DNA of 64,000 nt from Apostichopus japonicus (GCF_037975245.1 NC_092575.1:6917001-6981000), one strand, 5' to 3'; numbered from the stretch's first letter, positions 1-12,547 are shown. The notes: generated by a model from the letters alone, not told the origin. Numbers and translations are program-made.

Positions 1-530
1 TTACATAAACTTGCACCTACTTCCTAGTAAAATCTTCATGCCTAATATATAAAGCTGATTGGGCCTAATGTTCCAAACTTATTGTAATTTGAAGCTTTTA
101 TACTTTTAGCCCCGCCCGCTCATTAATATGCATACTACAATCAGCTAAACCAATTGGGATCATCTACTGACCATGGCCAACATATGTACCAAGTATGACA
201 TCAATTCGGTATTACCTTCGTGAGGTATCGTGTTTACAAGCATAATCTCGTAGATTTAAACGTAGCCCCTCCCCTACATGAATATTAATGATTCTAATAA
301 TGAAATGAACGAAACAACTTCCTGCCAAGATTGAAGAAAATATCGGACATATAATTATGGAGATATTGACGGTTTATGAATATAAAAGTAAGCCCTTCCC
401 ACTCATTAATATGCATGACAGCCCCACCAAAACCAGTATGGATCATCTACTGACCATGACCAACATATATACCAAGTATGACATCAATCACACTTTTCCT
501 TCTTGAGATACCGTGTTTACAAGCTATATG
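1..530. repeat. Diverged direct repeat, two main modules
   Basis: Two related modules lie at about 112-240 and 390-525. Each begins with a C-rich stretch followed by CTCATTAATATGCAT, runs through GATCATCTACTGACCATG and ACCAAGTATGACATCAAT, and ends with CGTGTTTACAAGC. A third, shorter relative of the first segment (CCCCTCCCCTACATGAATATTAATG-like) lies near 266-291. The pattern suggests an old tandem or interspersed repeat with units of roughly 280 bp whose left part may extend beyond the window. I do not recognise the family and see no coding frame in it. Confidence 0.6.
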
Positions 531-671
531 TGTCACAACACACACACATACATAAGCCAAAATGACTGCGTATAGGTTCCGATGGATGCCAAAGCATCGC
601 AATCAAATATATCTATTGAATTAACTAATATTCCATAAAAACGTGTGAAATACCCATGAGATGTCAATCAT

Positions 672-690
672 TGTGTGTGTGTGTGTGTGT
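672..690. repeat. (GT)n microsatellite
   Basis: About nine uninterrupted GT dinucleotides. A perfect 10 bp inverted repeat follows at once (ATGGGTCTTT at 700-709 and AAAGACCCAT at 724-733, 14 nt loop). The two sit together just after the repeat modules at the window start. Confidence 0.9.
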
Positions 691-733
691 TTTATTATCA
701 TGGGTCTTTCCCTTACCTTTATCAAAGACCCAT

Positions 734-3149
734 ATCCGAATATAACCCCATACAGACAAACTGACATACAGACAAACATTAGAAAATGATGAACGATCAT
801 AGAAACTATAACCAGTCATACAACTAAAATTGTTTAGCCTTTTTTAAATATCAAAAATATTGGACTGATTGGAAACAGGGATGTATCTTCCCAGGCTTGA
901 TACAAGTATGTTAGTTATCAGGTCAAAGGTCATCCTCGCATTTTTAGGGTAAAACATTATGTATAACTTCCCGACGAAAACATCACACAAACCGCAAATA
1001 TGCTTCAACGATAACGAAGTCAAAATTTACATTTAGAATATGACATTTCCCAAACACGACAAGATTTTTCTTAGCTGTTTTTACCTTTCTTTTTTGCGGC
1101 CGGGGGGGGGGGGAGGGGGTGTTGGAGTTTTCCTTCGCAATGGTCTCTGCGGTATATAAAGAAAAAGATTGTCGCGCTCGGAGTGGGCATCACATCACGG
1201 GTTATTTGTTACATAATCGCCAGTAATAGTTACCCATGGTGTTCAGGTAAACCGCCCAACCACGCCGCTCCATGATTTCTGAGACGATCCCATAGGTCAA
1301 TATGTATCACGTGGCACCGCCTGTCTCTGATGAGTTTTGAAATCGTATATTCTAACTGACAGTAATATTGTCCTTTGTGAGGGAGGGCTGATTTCTTTTA
1401 ATTTTGTGGAATAACACCCACAAGGATCACGATACATTTGGAAGTGTTAACAATGTTCTTCCTTTTCCTGTATCGATATCTCTTTCCCTTTCAATATTAT
1501 TTCTTATTTTGTTTTGACTTATTTTTGTTTTACCCATCTCATTTCTCAAACAGGTGATATCCTATTAGAAACAAAGGAACATCTCGAAGGACGACAAAGG
1601 GAGGTATCTTAATACCTTCTTCATTCTTACCGGTCTCATTCGTCCTCCTAAAGATCCCCAAACATTTTGCCCGCCAATAATCAGGATCAAAAGTAAGTTC
1701 ATATTCACGGTTTCAAGTTTTGTTTTACAATCCTCATGAAAGAGAGAAAATAGTTCTATAATATAGTTATTGTATATTATATTATAGTTATTTAATAAAG
1801 ATGTATAGGAGGCAAATTTTGACTTAAAATTTGGTCAAGCAGCGGTCATGACTAGCTACTACTTAGTATTATAAAGTCCGGAAGGACTGCCCCCCCCCCA
1901 CCCCACCACCGCCCTTTACATCCTTCCTATGCTGTCGGTTGAACAATCAAGAAATGTTGTCCACAGAAGTTCCAACATTTCACAAACATCGAAGTTCCTG
2001 ACCGCTGTCTGACCGCTTATCTATCGCCTCACATTTTAAACTTTTCGTTGCCCACGAAATTGGATATATCAACATGCTAATCTCGCCTGCCAGATTTCAG
2101 TTTATATTTTAGAACTAAACACATCTTTATTTCATTAATAAACCATATTCTCACGACATTTCAGAACGAAAACCAAAAACATGTCGATAACCAAAAATAT
2201 TCCAAAATATTCCCCCCTCTTCAGATGACAATTTTTATTGTCCCTTATTTGACTTCTCATAATTCTTTTTTTTCCCGACTTCTTCATCTTCTTCTTAATC
2301 TTATTCTTCTCCTTCTTATTTTGATAACCTCACATCTGAATCGTCCTGCAAATGGTGAAAATTTTTCTGAGTGAGAACAAAAAATCGATCAAACAAATTT
2401 CTAAAATTTGGAAAATTGATATGTAATTAGTAGTTTGACATTTAAGACGACGGCGAAGAAGACGAAGTATAAGATCGTTTATTTTTTTATTTATCAGAAT
2501 TTAAATTTTGCATAATTGATCGATTTTTACCATGGTCTTTTACCAAGAAGTCTTTATGATTTTGACATGAAATACATATGGCTATATAGCTATTCTTTTC
2601 TTTACTGAAATAAAATATCACATTATTTCTTTTAAGAACATTACACCATGGGATGGAGAGTATTTTTACCAAATGAAAATATCAAATGGTTTGCTTATGA
2701 TTTATGGCATGTAATATATATCTGCATTTTTCTTTATCCTTGGGGGGGGGGGGCTGTGATGTGGGGGGGGGGTGGGGCACTTGTCGAGAACGGTTTTTAA
2801 TGGAAAGAACGACATCCGATACCACAGCATGTAGCTTTAGTTTCTACAAGCTATTAATGCACAACTTAACAAGCTATATAAATGGTATATAAATGGTAAT
2901 AATATATGCATAAATTATATTAGATACATGCTGAGATGTTATCGGTAAGTGGTGAAGGCAAGATAAACACAGGAGCTTGATTAAAAAGGGGTTTCTGGAA
3001 TGCTTCTCAAATTTCGCATTAAGAGATGAGTGGATTCGAGTTTTCAGCGATTTGGAACCGATTCAGTTCTATTTTGAATTGATTTCGTAGGCGACAATAA
3101 CTGTAATTGCTATATATGCTAATGCATGGACGTATCGAGGTTGGGGTAG
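734..3149. other. No gene seen; poly-G/C tracts
   Basis: No recognisable gene, RNA or complete mobile element. The stretch contains a long G run near 1102-1120, a C run near 1890-1910, a pyrimidine-rich segment near 2260-2330 and two G runs near 2742-2772. A TATATAAAG string near 1154 is not supported as a promoter by anything downstream. Short open frames here are within what AT-rich non-coding DNA gives by chance. Confidence 0.5.
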
Positions 3150-3660
3150 AAAACTTGACAGTATATATGCGTCGGTATAGGCGTTGGCGTGCGCATGATT
3201 TGAAAGCTGGGGGATGGGGTGCAAATTCAGCCCCCCCCCCCCGCCTCGACTGAATTAGATATAGGGGCCTGAACCTTTAGGGAAACACCAGAGAAAAAGC
3301 AAGGATTTTATAAAGGTGGGGTGGCCAGTGAATCGGAGGGTCTGGGGGACCTCCCACAGGGAAAACAAATACAAATTTAGACTCCGGATGGTGCATTCTA
3401 AGGCATGTTTAGACTATACGTTAAGTCTGTATAAGTAGATTTAAAACGCAAGATACGTGTGGTAATGATAACTAATAAAAGAATGTAAAATTCCCCTGAT
3501 TGATTTAGGTATAGGCTTCTGAAACTTTATATGAAGCTCAGAGGCGGCGAATCAAGTATTATAAAGTAGGTATGCTGCCGCCCTGTGGTCATTGAAACCG
3601 ATTCCCCATGTATTTGGATCTGTGGGTCGTGCCCCAGAAAAACAAATTAAAAAAATACAA
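3150..3660. mobile_element. Decayed transposon-like remnant
   Basis: A locally GC-richer stretch with a poly-C block at 3231-3242 and two related segments. One contains GGAGGGTCTGGGGGACCTCC followed by an A-rich run near 3336-3376. The other contains GTGGGTCGTGCCCCAGAAAA near 3622-3641. G-rich segments followed by A-rich ones are common inside decayed non-autonomous DNA transposons of marine invertebrates. No terminal repeats or target duplication could be found, so this is a weak call. Confidence 0.3.
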
Positions 3661-4534
3661 GTCCTTTTTTAAGATTTGATGCACTGCAAGATATATATTG
3701 TCCAAATGCTAAATTTCTTAGACAAACCCAAAGAGCCGCCGATTTCATCGGACAGTTTCACTTACCGTCCATATTATAAGGGCATTTCTAATATAGAAAT
3801 GACTATATTTAAGTTGGCTGGTAATTACAATGGAGCCCGCCACATCGTTACATATATACCAATCAGAAGCTCTACTTGTACACACAGTCCAAGCACTTGG
3901 CTATATATGTACGCGCTTCACGGAGTTTGTAAATACTGATTAACGAAAACGTTTATATTTACACCAGTATTGACAAAGAGGATCTCCCGAAGTCCTTATA
4001 TGTGTATACGGTTTCACCTCTGCAGCAAGATATCCCTTGATGACCCTTTCTGCACTATGACTTAAGAGGGTAATAATTTATTCGTAAAATGTAAGCCTTG
4101 CTTGACCTCGTGTTGAACCTATCACTTCTTCGACAATATATATATATATAGGAAACTAGAAAAAGTTTTAATTTACGGATCCTATAACATTTGACTGAAT
4201 AAAAGGGGTTTCTAGCTTATTTGTCCGAAACGGAATCAGACATTGGGCACTTTAATACTTGTCCACGCACTAAACATATACAAGTTTTAAAACGAGCGAC
4301 AGGGGCATGCTATAAACAGCATTTTATATGGTTTCGGTTAAAGGAGCCTTCCTCACTTGTAAACCGGACGCAATCCGTTGGCAATTACATGTAATCAAAT
4401 TTCATCTACTATGTTCCATACCAGTATATATTAGGCTATAGGGCTAGGTGAACGTATACTGGAGATTTCGTAACCCTAGGCTATTCATACATTGTATACA
4501 ATGTCTTGCTTTTCATAGTATTGCATGTGGTGTA

Positions 4535-4586
4535 TTGTGTGTGTGTGTATGGTGGGGTGGGTGGGGTGGGGGTGGGGGGTGGGGTT
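4535..4586 (+). repeat. GT repeat plus G-quadruplex-prone tract
   Basis: A short (GT)n run grades into a G-rich segment with at least six runs of three or more G separated by single T. This pattern is compatible with an intramolecular G-quadruplex on the + strand. Open frames across it encode only Gly/Trp/Val-rich low-complexity peptides and are not genes. Confidence 0.75.
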
Positions 4587-4589
4587 ATT

Positions 4590-5780
4590 GTTTCTTCTTG
4601 TTCCTCTTTCTTACCCCTACATATTTTTGTTTTCTCTCTCCTTTCTGTTCAGGGGAGTGATATTGTTGTTAAGCCCACAAGGGCTATTCATTTACTCCTT
4701 TCAACTTCCTCCCTGTTATTATACAGTGTGTATATGATATCGCAACAAATAAATAAACTGGGCTGCACTGTATAGGATTCAAGTAAACACCTGTTGTGAT
4801 AGTAAATGAACACAACAAGTCATAGCCAAAACATATTTTGCATTTATAGAATCTGTCCGTACCGGGGAGAAACGTTTCATTTTGCAAACACTCCGAGCTT
4901 CTTTAAACACAACCACCTCGTTTCTTGGGAGAATAAAGAGGACGTTTTTTTTGGGGGTATACCTTCTGAACTTATTATCTTTAAAACTGCGTTGGTGTAA
5001 CGGTTGCTGGGAGATCAGATAGGACTGAATCGTATTGTCTTATTTAGACTCACAGATACGGTGGGAAATAAAAACGGCGACTTTATTGAAAGAGAACGAA
5101 CGCATGTTATTTTAACCCTTTTGGTGAGAATTGTCTGCGCAGGTCTCTCTCTCTCCCTCTGAGTAAATATACGGTAAGTACACGAAAATATGTGTCATTC
5201 TCATGGTTTAACTTTTGACGCAATTTTGACCGATTAAGAATGGAAATGTGTCACGCAATTACATGCTGGATTATCCTGATTCATCAGAAGAAAGGCTGAA
5301 CATTTTTCATCTCTTTGTAACTCCTATCTGGTCGATTTTTTGTTTATCTGTTGAATAAATTCTTCCGTGACGGATGTAAGCCCTAATATATTACACAGGC
5401 AGAGAAGTAGCTCAAGTGGAATTTTTTTTTCAATTAAAATTTTGGAATCTGATACCAGACTGACCAAGGTCTCAAGATATCTGTAAGTACAAACATATGT
5501 CGCATTTTCTGTAATAAATAACAGCAGAATATTAATAAGAAACCATGTTTTTTTTTTCTTCACCGGTTGCAGCTTTGTAGATATAACGAGGCGTGTCTAA
5601 ATTTAGTATTGCACGTAAAAAGGGAAAAATTCTTTTGTTTTCCTTCTTTTTCAAAATATAAATTAAAATGATATATTTTATATCCTTAATCTTAGTATGT
5701 AATGCCATTGTAACGTTTATAAATTACTATTAAAATTTTTAGTCACTTTATTTCTTTTCGCCCAGCAGAATTACATATAT
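4590..5780. other. No confident gene; weak terminal-exon candidate
   Basis: AT-rich unique-looking sequence. The only point of interest is a minus-strand open stretch at 5480-5324, preceded by a splice-acceptor-like sequence and followed downstream by AATAAA (complement of 5082-5087). It is described in the findings and is too weak to annotate as a CDS. Confidence 0.4.
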
Positions 5781-6290
5781 TTCAAGTTGCCGTATTGTTT
5801 ACAGTGAAAATAACCAGCTCTTTAACGTAAAGATAAACATAGGGAGTGTCCCATGAACTCCTACCCCCCACCCCCCCCCCCACACCTTATAACAAACCCG
5901 TGTACGTGACAACAGAAAACCACTTTTTGCAGGCCACCGTATTGTGTAGAGTGAAATGACCACTCCTTTTACATAGAAGTTTCCATGAAGTCCTTCATGA
6001 ACCACCACCCCCCCTCCACCCACCCACTACCTCCAAAAACACACACACCTTTAATTCAAATCTGTGCTACTGGCAATAGAACGTGACTTTCTCAAGTTAC
6101 CGTATTGTGTCGAGTGAAAATAACCTCTGCGCTCACTTAGAGATTTACATAACTGAAGTCTCTTGTGAACTACCCAGCCCCATCCACCCACCCACCCACC
6201 CGCACCCACCCACCCCCCACCCGCACCCACCCTTTACCCTTGTATCAAATTTGTTTCTGGCTACAGACAGCGACTTTTTACTACCATTAA
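5781..6290. repeat. About 150 bp tandem repeat, three diverged copies
   Basis: Three copies share the core CCGTATTGT followed by AGTGAAAATNACC (A/G changes), with core starts at about 5791, 5938 and 6101, so spacing is 147 and 163 bp. Each copy then carries CATGAAC- or GTGAAC-like sequence, a poly-C/CCACCC block, an ACC(T)TT-rich spacer and a GACAACAG-like segment. Copy-length differences come mainly from the C-rich block, which has expanded to CCCACCCACC arrays at 6180-6235. Open frames here are repeat-driven. Confidence 0.75.
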
Positions 6291-6299
6291 CAACTGCAT

Positions 6300-7316
6300 G
6301 TGTGTGTAACGAGAAAGGTGACGTCGTTTAACAGTAACTTTAACATCATAACAGTAACGTACAGTATAATTCCTCGGGTTAGGTGTGATTACACAGTCGC
6401 ACGGGGTGGTGTGGTGGGTGGTGAGGGAGGGAGGGGTGGGAGCTGGCGAGGAGCACTTTTTGAAGAGATAACACTAAACCAACTTTGTATAACATTACCT
6501 CCCCCTTAATTCAAATTGGTATAACCCGTTTCAATTAGCCGTTTTCTTTCCTCTATATTACCATCTCTTTACCCCTCTCAAATAATCTACGGTTCCTTTC
6601 ATTTCAATCAAAGCGAACACCGAACCCCGAAATATTTACACTTCGTCCCAAAGATTTAATAAATTAAAAATCTCTCGTCCGTCAAATATACATCCCCTTC
6701 TTTCATCAAAACCTGCAAAATATTTCGATGCAAAATAAACATCCAGCGGGTTATTCATTTCCATGTGCTAGCAATTAGGTCGACCTGTTGAAACCGGTTT
6801 GTGTGAATATAGTCTTGCTTCAGATTCAGGCAATTTAGGCTAATATAGGACCAAACCTCGGAGAAGGCTAGAAAAAAAAATCGAAAAAACAAAACAAGCA
6901 ATTTTAGAGGGAGTCAGCGATCTGAGCTTTGGTTTTTTAGAAAATTTTCTTTCCCGAGGTGTAATAATTCTAGATATTCATCTGTGAAGAGTTATGAGTG
7001 TATTTTAATATAATGTTAAATTAATTGATGTCCCGAAGTTACGATCAATGATGCACCGCAGTGCACGTCTTGCTAGTGGTAGAACATGTGGACATAGTCA
7101 ATCACTAAGGAGACGTTTTTTTATTATATTTTTTTCATCGTGAATCGTGAATTGGCATTTATTTTTTCTTTCTGTCAGATTTTTGGTAAAGGTTCATGGT
7201 CGGTCGTTTATATCGCAAACTGAATTTTATTTATTTTATGACACGTTGCTGTATTAGTTTAAGTTTAAGTGGGAAGTATGTTCCTTTGATATATTTATGT
7301 TTTGATTTTCACCTGC
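6300..7316. other. No gene seen
   Basis: Contains a G-rich tract near 6400-6455 (GGTGGTG/GGGAGG words), then unremarkable AT-rich DNA. No inverted termini, RNA gene or coding pattern recognised. Confidence 0.5.
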
Positions 7317-7823
7317 AACACCCGATACTCATGGCTCGTATAGTAACTACTGTTCATGTACTGTAAAACATGTAACACACGTTACGTACACAAAGTAGTC
7401 ATTACTGATGAAATTACTGTCATTACTGGGACGTGAACAGTGCAGTTGCTGTACCAACCATTTCATGCGAGTTCATTAATACGTGATTCTAAATCGAAGT
7501 CGTATCTAGTCGTTTTGTGCTTATAAATAGAGGCCTATGGATATACCCGAACATGGCCTTTCTTCGTCATCGGCATGACGAATTAGCTTTTATTTAAAGA
7601 GAGGTGTGAACTGGAATCAAGCGGTACCGTATCCCCTTCACTTCAAACACATAGCTAGTACAGTAACTACTGGTGCCACCTCCAACAAATGTTACTACTG
7701 TTCATGTCCCACAACCGTGCATCAGTAATTACTATACTTTGTGCTCGTAACACGGTAACATGTGTCACAGGTGGCACCAGTAGTTACTGTACTTGCTATG
7801 AGTATCGGCTGCCTGCAACTTCT
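7317..7823. mobile_element. Nested long inverted repeat, foldback/MITE-like
   Basis: The outer arms at about 7321-7440 and 7698-7808 are imperfect reverse complements over roughly 110-120 bp; both contain CCGATACTCAT near the outer end and AGTAACTACTG further in. An inner copy at 7650-7681 pairs with 7769-7800 at 31 of 32 positions, so the right arm has two partners. This three-arm design fits a foldback element or a MITE that suffered an internal duplication. I could not define a target-site duplication, and no transposase is present. Confidence 0.65.
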
Positions 7824-9481
7824 GTTCAAATGCGACCAGAAAACCACAAATGCGACATTACCCCCCCCCCCACCCCTCTCCCCATTGACCCCGGCCTCCT
7901 CAGTCCCTGTAAAGCAAAACTTCCGTTATTCATATCTCTAAATGGATGTATAACATTGGAGGAAAAATCTTGGGGGAGAAATGTATAAGCTATTTGTTTT
8001 TTGACAGCATCTGCTCCTTCTCCTATATATACTGTAATTTTTGAAATCAACAAGTTAGCACGAACGTTACGTCACCCATAACATGAATACATTACCGCAT
8101 GGCGTCACAATAGGCTTTTATAGACTAACGGAGATCAGCTCCGCTAATCTTGCGAGCAATGAAAATCTTCAACATGGCTGCGTAACCATAGCAACAAATG
8201 CTGGTGTAATGGTTATTAAAATCGGAGGTAAGGTTAATAAAAACACGTCCCCTGACTGTGAGATTTCATCTGTGCCAATTCTGTACATAGTTAGTTACAT
8301 ATCCATGTCCTTACCAATAGCTACAGTAGGTTATATACATTAAACACATGAATGTAAATTTGCCAATCGAGACAATGTTTTACAGAGCTGACTGTATTGA
8401 TCAAGAGCCCAGTCATGTATACCTGGGGGGGGGGGGGTAATATCAGGGGGGTAAACCCTTCCCCTCCCTACCAGCAGACATAATTCTTAATATAAAAAAC
8501 CTAGTGCGCAGCACAAACATATAACATGTTTGTGCGGTACAACCTAAACAGTCGAAAGGCATAAAAGTCGGTTTGAAAAGTTGGACACTATAGCACCTTT
8601 TTGCATCTTATATAGCACCCTCCATTTTACCACAATTACTCAAAGGGGATCCCGTATAGACAATTCTCCCCATAGATTCCTCCTCCACTAAAGAACTTCC
8701 CTCCTCTTTCCCAACTGCAGTAGAAAAAGGGTGGATGCGCGCCCCTGGTATGAATCATAAATTTTTCTAAAGATATAAAGGATTCATTTCTTGTTCATGA
8801 GAAATTATCAATTTCTCCGGTTGATTTGATCGGTATCAATTGTAATTTTGATCATATTATAGTGTAAGGCCTTAAAAGGTAAACTAAATTTGATTTCACA
8901 TCAACTTACAGAAAATATACAGAAAATATGGCCATGATAATATACTCGTATAGTGATATCCCCGTTTGCTTGGCTCCGCAATTGATACTTTGTATAATTA
9001 GTTTGAATCTATCCATCCCATAACAATTAATTAAGTTCCCTACCTTCACTATATAGACAAACTTTCATTTTAAATATTGGTTTTGTTTCTGCACGTCATA
9101 AAATAACTGTATATGCAGAATGCCTTAATTGTAAAATGACATATTGAGAGCAGACTCAAATATTAGTAAATCACTATAGCTCATTTTGGATCATGCTTGG
9201 TATGTAATTAGGTAAAAATTCCAGACGAATGTTAAATCAAAATGCTTCTATAGGCGAATGAAATGAGCGAACAAGGGCATCAGAATGGACGTAGGCGGAA
9301 TTATATCATATATAAGGGGTAAAAACAAAAATTAAGATAATGTACAAAATAACGAAGTCATTTTAATGACTATATATGCATGCAACATAAATGACTGGAG
9401 TAAAATGTCTTGAGGGAACATGGACACAGAATATATAAACGATTTCAACGAAGAGTACTAGATGTTAACTGAATATATCTG
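7824..9481. other. No gene seen; poly-C and poly-G tracts
   Basis: C run near 7861-7870, G run near 8425-8437, otherwise AT-rich. A weak TE-like string (GGTGGATGCGCGCCCCTGGT) lies near 8731-8750 without definable ends. No gene recognised. Confidence 0.45.
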
Positions 9482-9484
9482 TAA

Positions 9485-9889
9485 AGGCCCGGTCACACTA
9501 TACCGATTTTTTATCGGAATACTATCCAATTTTCCCGGAGGAATCGAAACAGCCAGTTTTTCGTTCGGGTCTTCTAGCCACAGTAATAAAGGACCTGATT
9601 TGCTATCTGTTGAGCCATTCCGATGTGGAATAGCCCTCTCCTAACTTTTGATATTGACTCCGTTTCCTTTTTTCGGATAGCTATCCGATTTCTCTTCCGA
9701 TTTTTATCGTTTTTCGATGTGACGTCACTTTAGAATGTAGTCCGTTCCAGAACCCCTCAGATTTAGAGTAGGTATTCGAATATTCCACTGCATTCATTAC
9801 ATTCACTACTACAAACCTCACTCTTCGGCCTAAAATCGGAAAAATCGGACCGTATTCCGATAAAATATCGCTGAAGTGTGACCGGGCCT
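9485..9889. mobile_element. MITE with TAA target duplications, Harbinger-like
   Basis: The 405 bp element has terminal inverted repeats of about 38 bp. Both ends begin AGGCCCGGTCACACT and both later reach TTTTATCGGAATAC; roughly 33 of 38 positions match. It is flanked by TAA on both sides (9482-9484 and 9890-9892). A three-base TWA target duplication is characteristic of the PIF/Harbinger superfamily, so that assignment is an inference from structure only. The interior has several CGGAT/ATCCGA-type words and no coding capacity. Short frames overlapping it are artefacts. Confidence 0.8.
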
Positions 9890-10320
9890 TAATGTTTGGG
9901 TTTGTTTCATTATCAACGCTTCTATATAGGAGATCTCTTAACACGTCTTACACACGGTTTGAAAGAATTAAATTACATATGTCTGTAGTTTTTGCATTAG
10001 TATTTCACTGTTTTAGAACACGACTAATTATTGCAAAGAAACTTTAATAAGTACATTAAGCGAGTTTCCGACCTTCGAATTGTTACTACCAGACATTGTG
10101 TAGCGTTTTAATTAGATAACAAAAACGTTTCAAATTAGGCAAAGTTTCTTCTTTTTGTCTTTCAGAAAACTAGTACACAATGTCATTCTTCGACATTTGA
10201 CCTTACTTATAGTTGCCCTTCTCAGTTTTACTTGCATGGAGGCATTAATCTGATGACATATTTCAACAATAAACGTGTTAAAAGGCAGAAAATCTGTGAC
10301 ATTTAAAATATAAATCATAC

Positions 10321-10581
10321 TTAAAGGTATAGTCTGTATAGGCCCCAAAATTATAGCATGCTATAATTGCTTTCAAAAAAAAAAACTTTCCTGGAGGTCT
10401 TTGATATCCAAATTGTTCTCAGACATTCTAAATGAACACACAAGATGTTTGAATGTCCCAGACTGAGGTAAATTTCCTCCAGGGTGATAACAGAAACAGT
10501 TTTTAGAATTTTGACCAAAGGTGACCATATTTGAAGAAAAAAAAATCTGGCATATTTGGGGCCAATACAGCATACCTTTAA
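10321..10581. mobile_element. MITE with TTAA flanks
   Basis: The 261 bp element has ends that are reverse complements: TTAAAGGTAT, then a short indel, then CTGTATWGGCCCCAAA. Both boundaries read TTAA (10321-10324 and 10578-10581), which fits a piggyBac-type TTAA target duplication, although a TA duplication cannot be excluded. An 18 bp perfect palindrome (10350-10367, ATTATAGCATGCTATAAT) lies just inside the left end. No transposase is encoded. Confidence 0.7.
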
Positions 10582-11159
10582 CGCTGCCATCTTTTCTTGC
10601 CTCGAAGAAATCGGAAGCACGTTAGTAATGCTTTCATTTTACAATGCGGAAACCAAGGTGATTTAGATAACCTCGTTTTTCTGAGCTTAAAGCAGAATGA
10701 AATTAGGAAGATCAAACAATTGGTTTGAAAAGTCATTCCTCATAGTGAATTCTCGTATTCCCAGCAAGACCGATAGCTAATGAGCATCACTTTACATAAT
10801 ACAGATTTCAGAAAACAAAAGATCAAAACTACGAACGTATATAAGAAGGATTTTCGTCTCAATTTTGAACGTTCAGTTTTAAAAATATTTCTCCCTATAT
10901 AGAAGTGCAAATGATAAATGGCAGTAAGATTTCTAAATAAGCTCATTAATAAATAAAAGGTTTCATCACTTTGTGTCTCTTTAATTGTTGAAATCTATAT
11001 GTACTACGCACACGTTACCAAAATTTATCACTCGGAAGTTGGCAGGTATATCACTGAAAAAGCTTTTACCTTCAGGAAGTACATTCGTGAAACAAACCTT
11101 TAAAGATTCATTAAGTACTGCACCTTGGTAATGTGTTCTAATTTTCACAAAATGTCACT
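10582..11159. other. No gene seen
   Basis: AT-rich spacer between a MITE and a minisatellite. I see no gene, RNA or repeat with definable ends. Confidence 0.5.
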
Positions 11160-11912
11160 ATATGTCATTATATATAATATAGGCGTATACATATTATATT
11201 ATATGATAGTAGCCCGTATATGTTTTATATGCTACATATGATATTACATTGTATGATAGTGGTCCGTATATAAAGTACATACATTATATTGTATGATAGT
11301 GTCCAGTATATATTATATACATTTTATATTGTATGATATAGTGTAGGTATGTATTATATACATATTACATTGTATGCTAGTGGCCCGTATATCCAGTATA
11401 CACATTATATTGTACGGTATATATTATATACATATTATATTATATGATAGCGGCCAGTATATATTATATACATATAGCGTCGTATGATAGTGGACCGTAT
11501 GTATTATAGTATTATATACATTTTACACTGTATGGTAGTGTAGTTATATGTATTATATACATATTACATTGTATGGCAGTGGCCCGTATTTATTATATAC
11601 ATATAATATTGTATGATAGTGGCCAGTGTACATTATATACATATTACGTTGTATGATAGTGGACCGTTTGTATTATATACATTTTACACTGTTTGATAGT
11701 GTAGGTATATATTATATACTATTACATTGTATGATGTTGGCCAATGTATATTATATACATTTTAATTTGTATGATAGTGGCCGGTATATATATACATTTT
11801 ACATTGTTTGACAGTGTATAGGTATATATATACATATAACATTGTATGCTAGTGGCCAGTTTATATTATAAACATTTTACATTGTATGATAGTGTTCGTA
11901 TATAAATGTTAG
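11160..11912. repeat. 40 bp minisatellite
   Basis: Degenerate tandem array whose unit contains TTGTATGATAGTGG, then CCNGTATATATTATATACAT. Spacings of the GTATGATAGT motif at 11611, 11651 and 11691 are exactly 40 bp; other units vary by a few bases. About 18 units. No coding meaning; open frames across it are Tyr/Ile-rich because of the TA content. Confidence 0.9.
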
Positions 11913-12547
11913 AAGGTCTGATGTTTCGATCCTTAGAGTACGTTTCGTTCCTGCGTGACAAAACAGAATCACTTTTACTTTTCAACACTTTTCTTTCTAC
12001 AAAATGGCTTAACAAGCGTTTGATAATCAAGTCATGACAATATATGTGTGTATGGCTAAATGAATAAACATGGAATGGCATACAAAATGAATAAACATGA
12101 GTATTGGCTATAAAATATATACTCATTTCTGCCAAGACTTGTATACAACGTCTTGAGACGAAGAAAGAGGCACTCCCTGCATAAACATGAAAAACTGTGT
12201 ATGGAAACATATGGTAATATTTATTTTATAAAAAGGGGGCGTATGGTGTAAAATAATGCGAGTATCTGATGACGAGCTCATGAAAGAACTAATTATTTAT
12301 ATATATTTATGGAATGATCATCTGTTTGAACGCACCGGCATACCGATTTAATACGTGTGTATTAGTTATGCCCCCTTCTTTTGTTTTAGTAATTTATAGT
12401 AATTGCCTTGTAAATTAAGTTAGTGGACACACTTTTCAATCAACTTACGGATGAGTATACCTTAATCGGTTAATTTAGACCAAATTGATGATTCAATTTT
12501 ACCAAAATTTTATATTCATATTTATAAGATGAATTGCTGTTATATTT

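Noticed and set aside
1154-1163. TATATAAAG as a promoter TATA box
   Set aside because: No initiator, transcript or coding frame downstream; such strings are common in AT-rich DNA.
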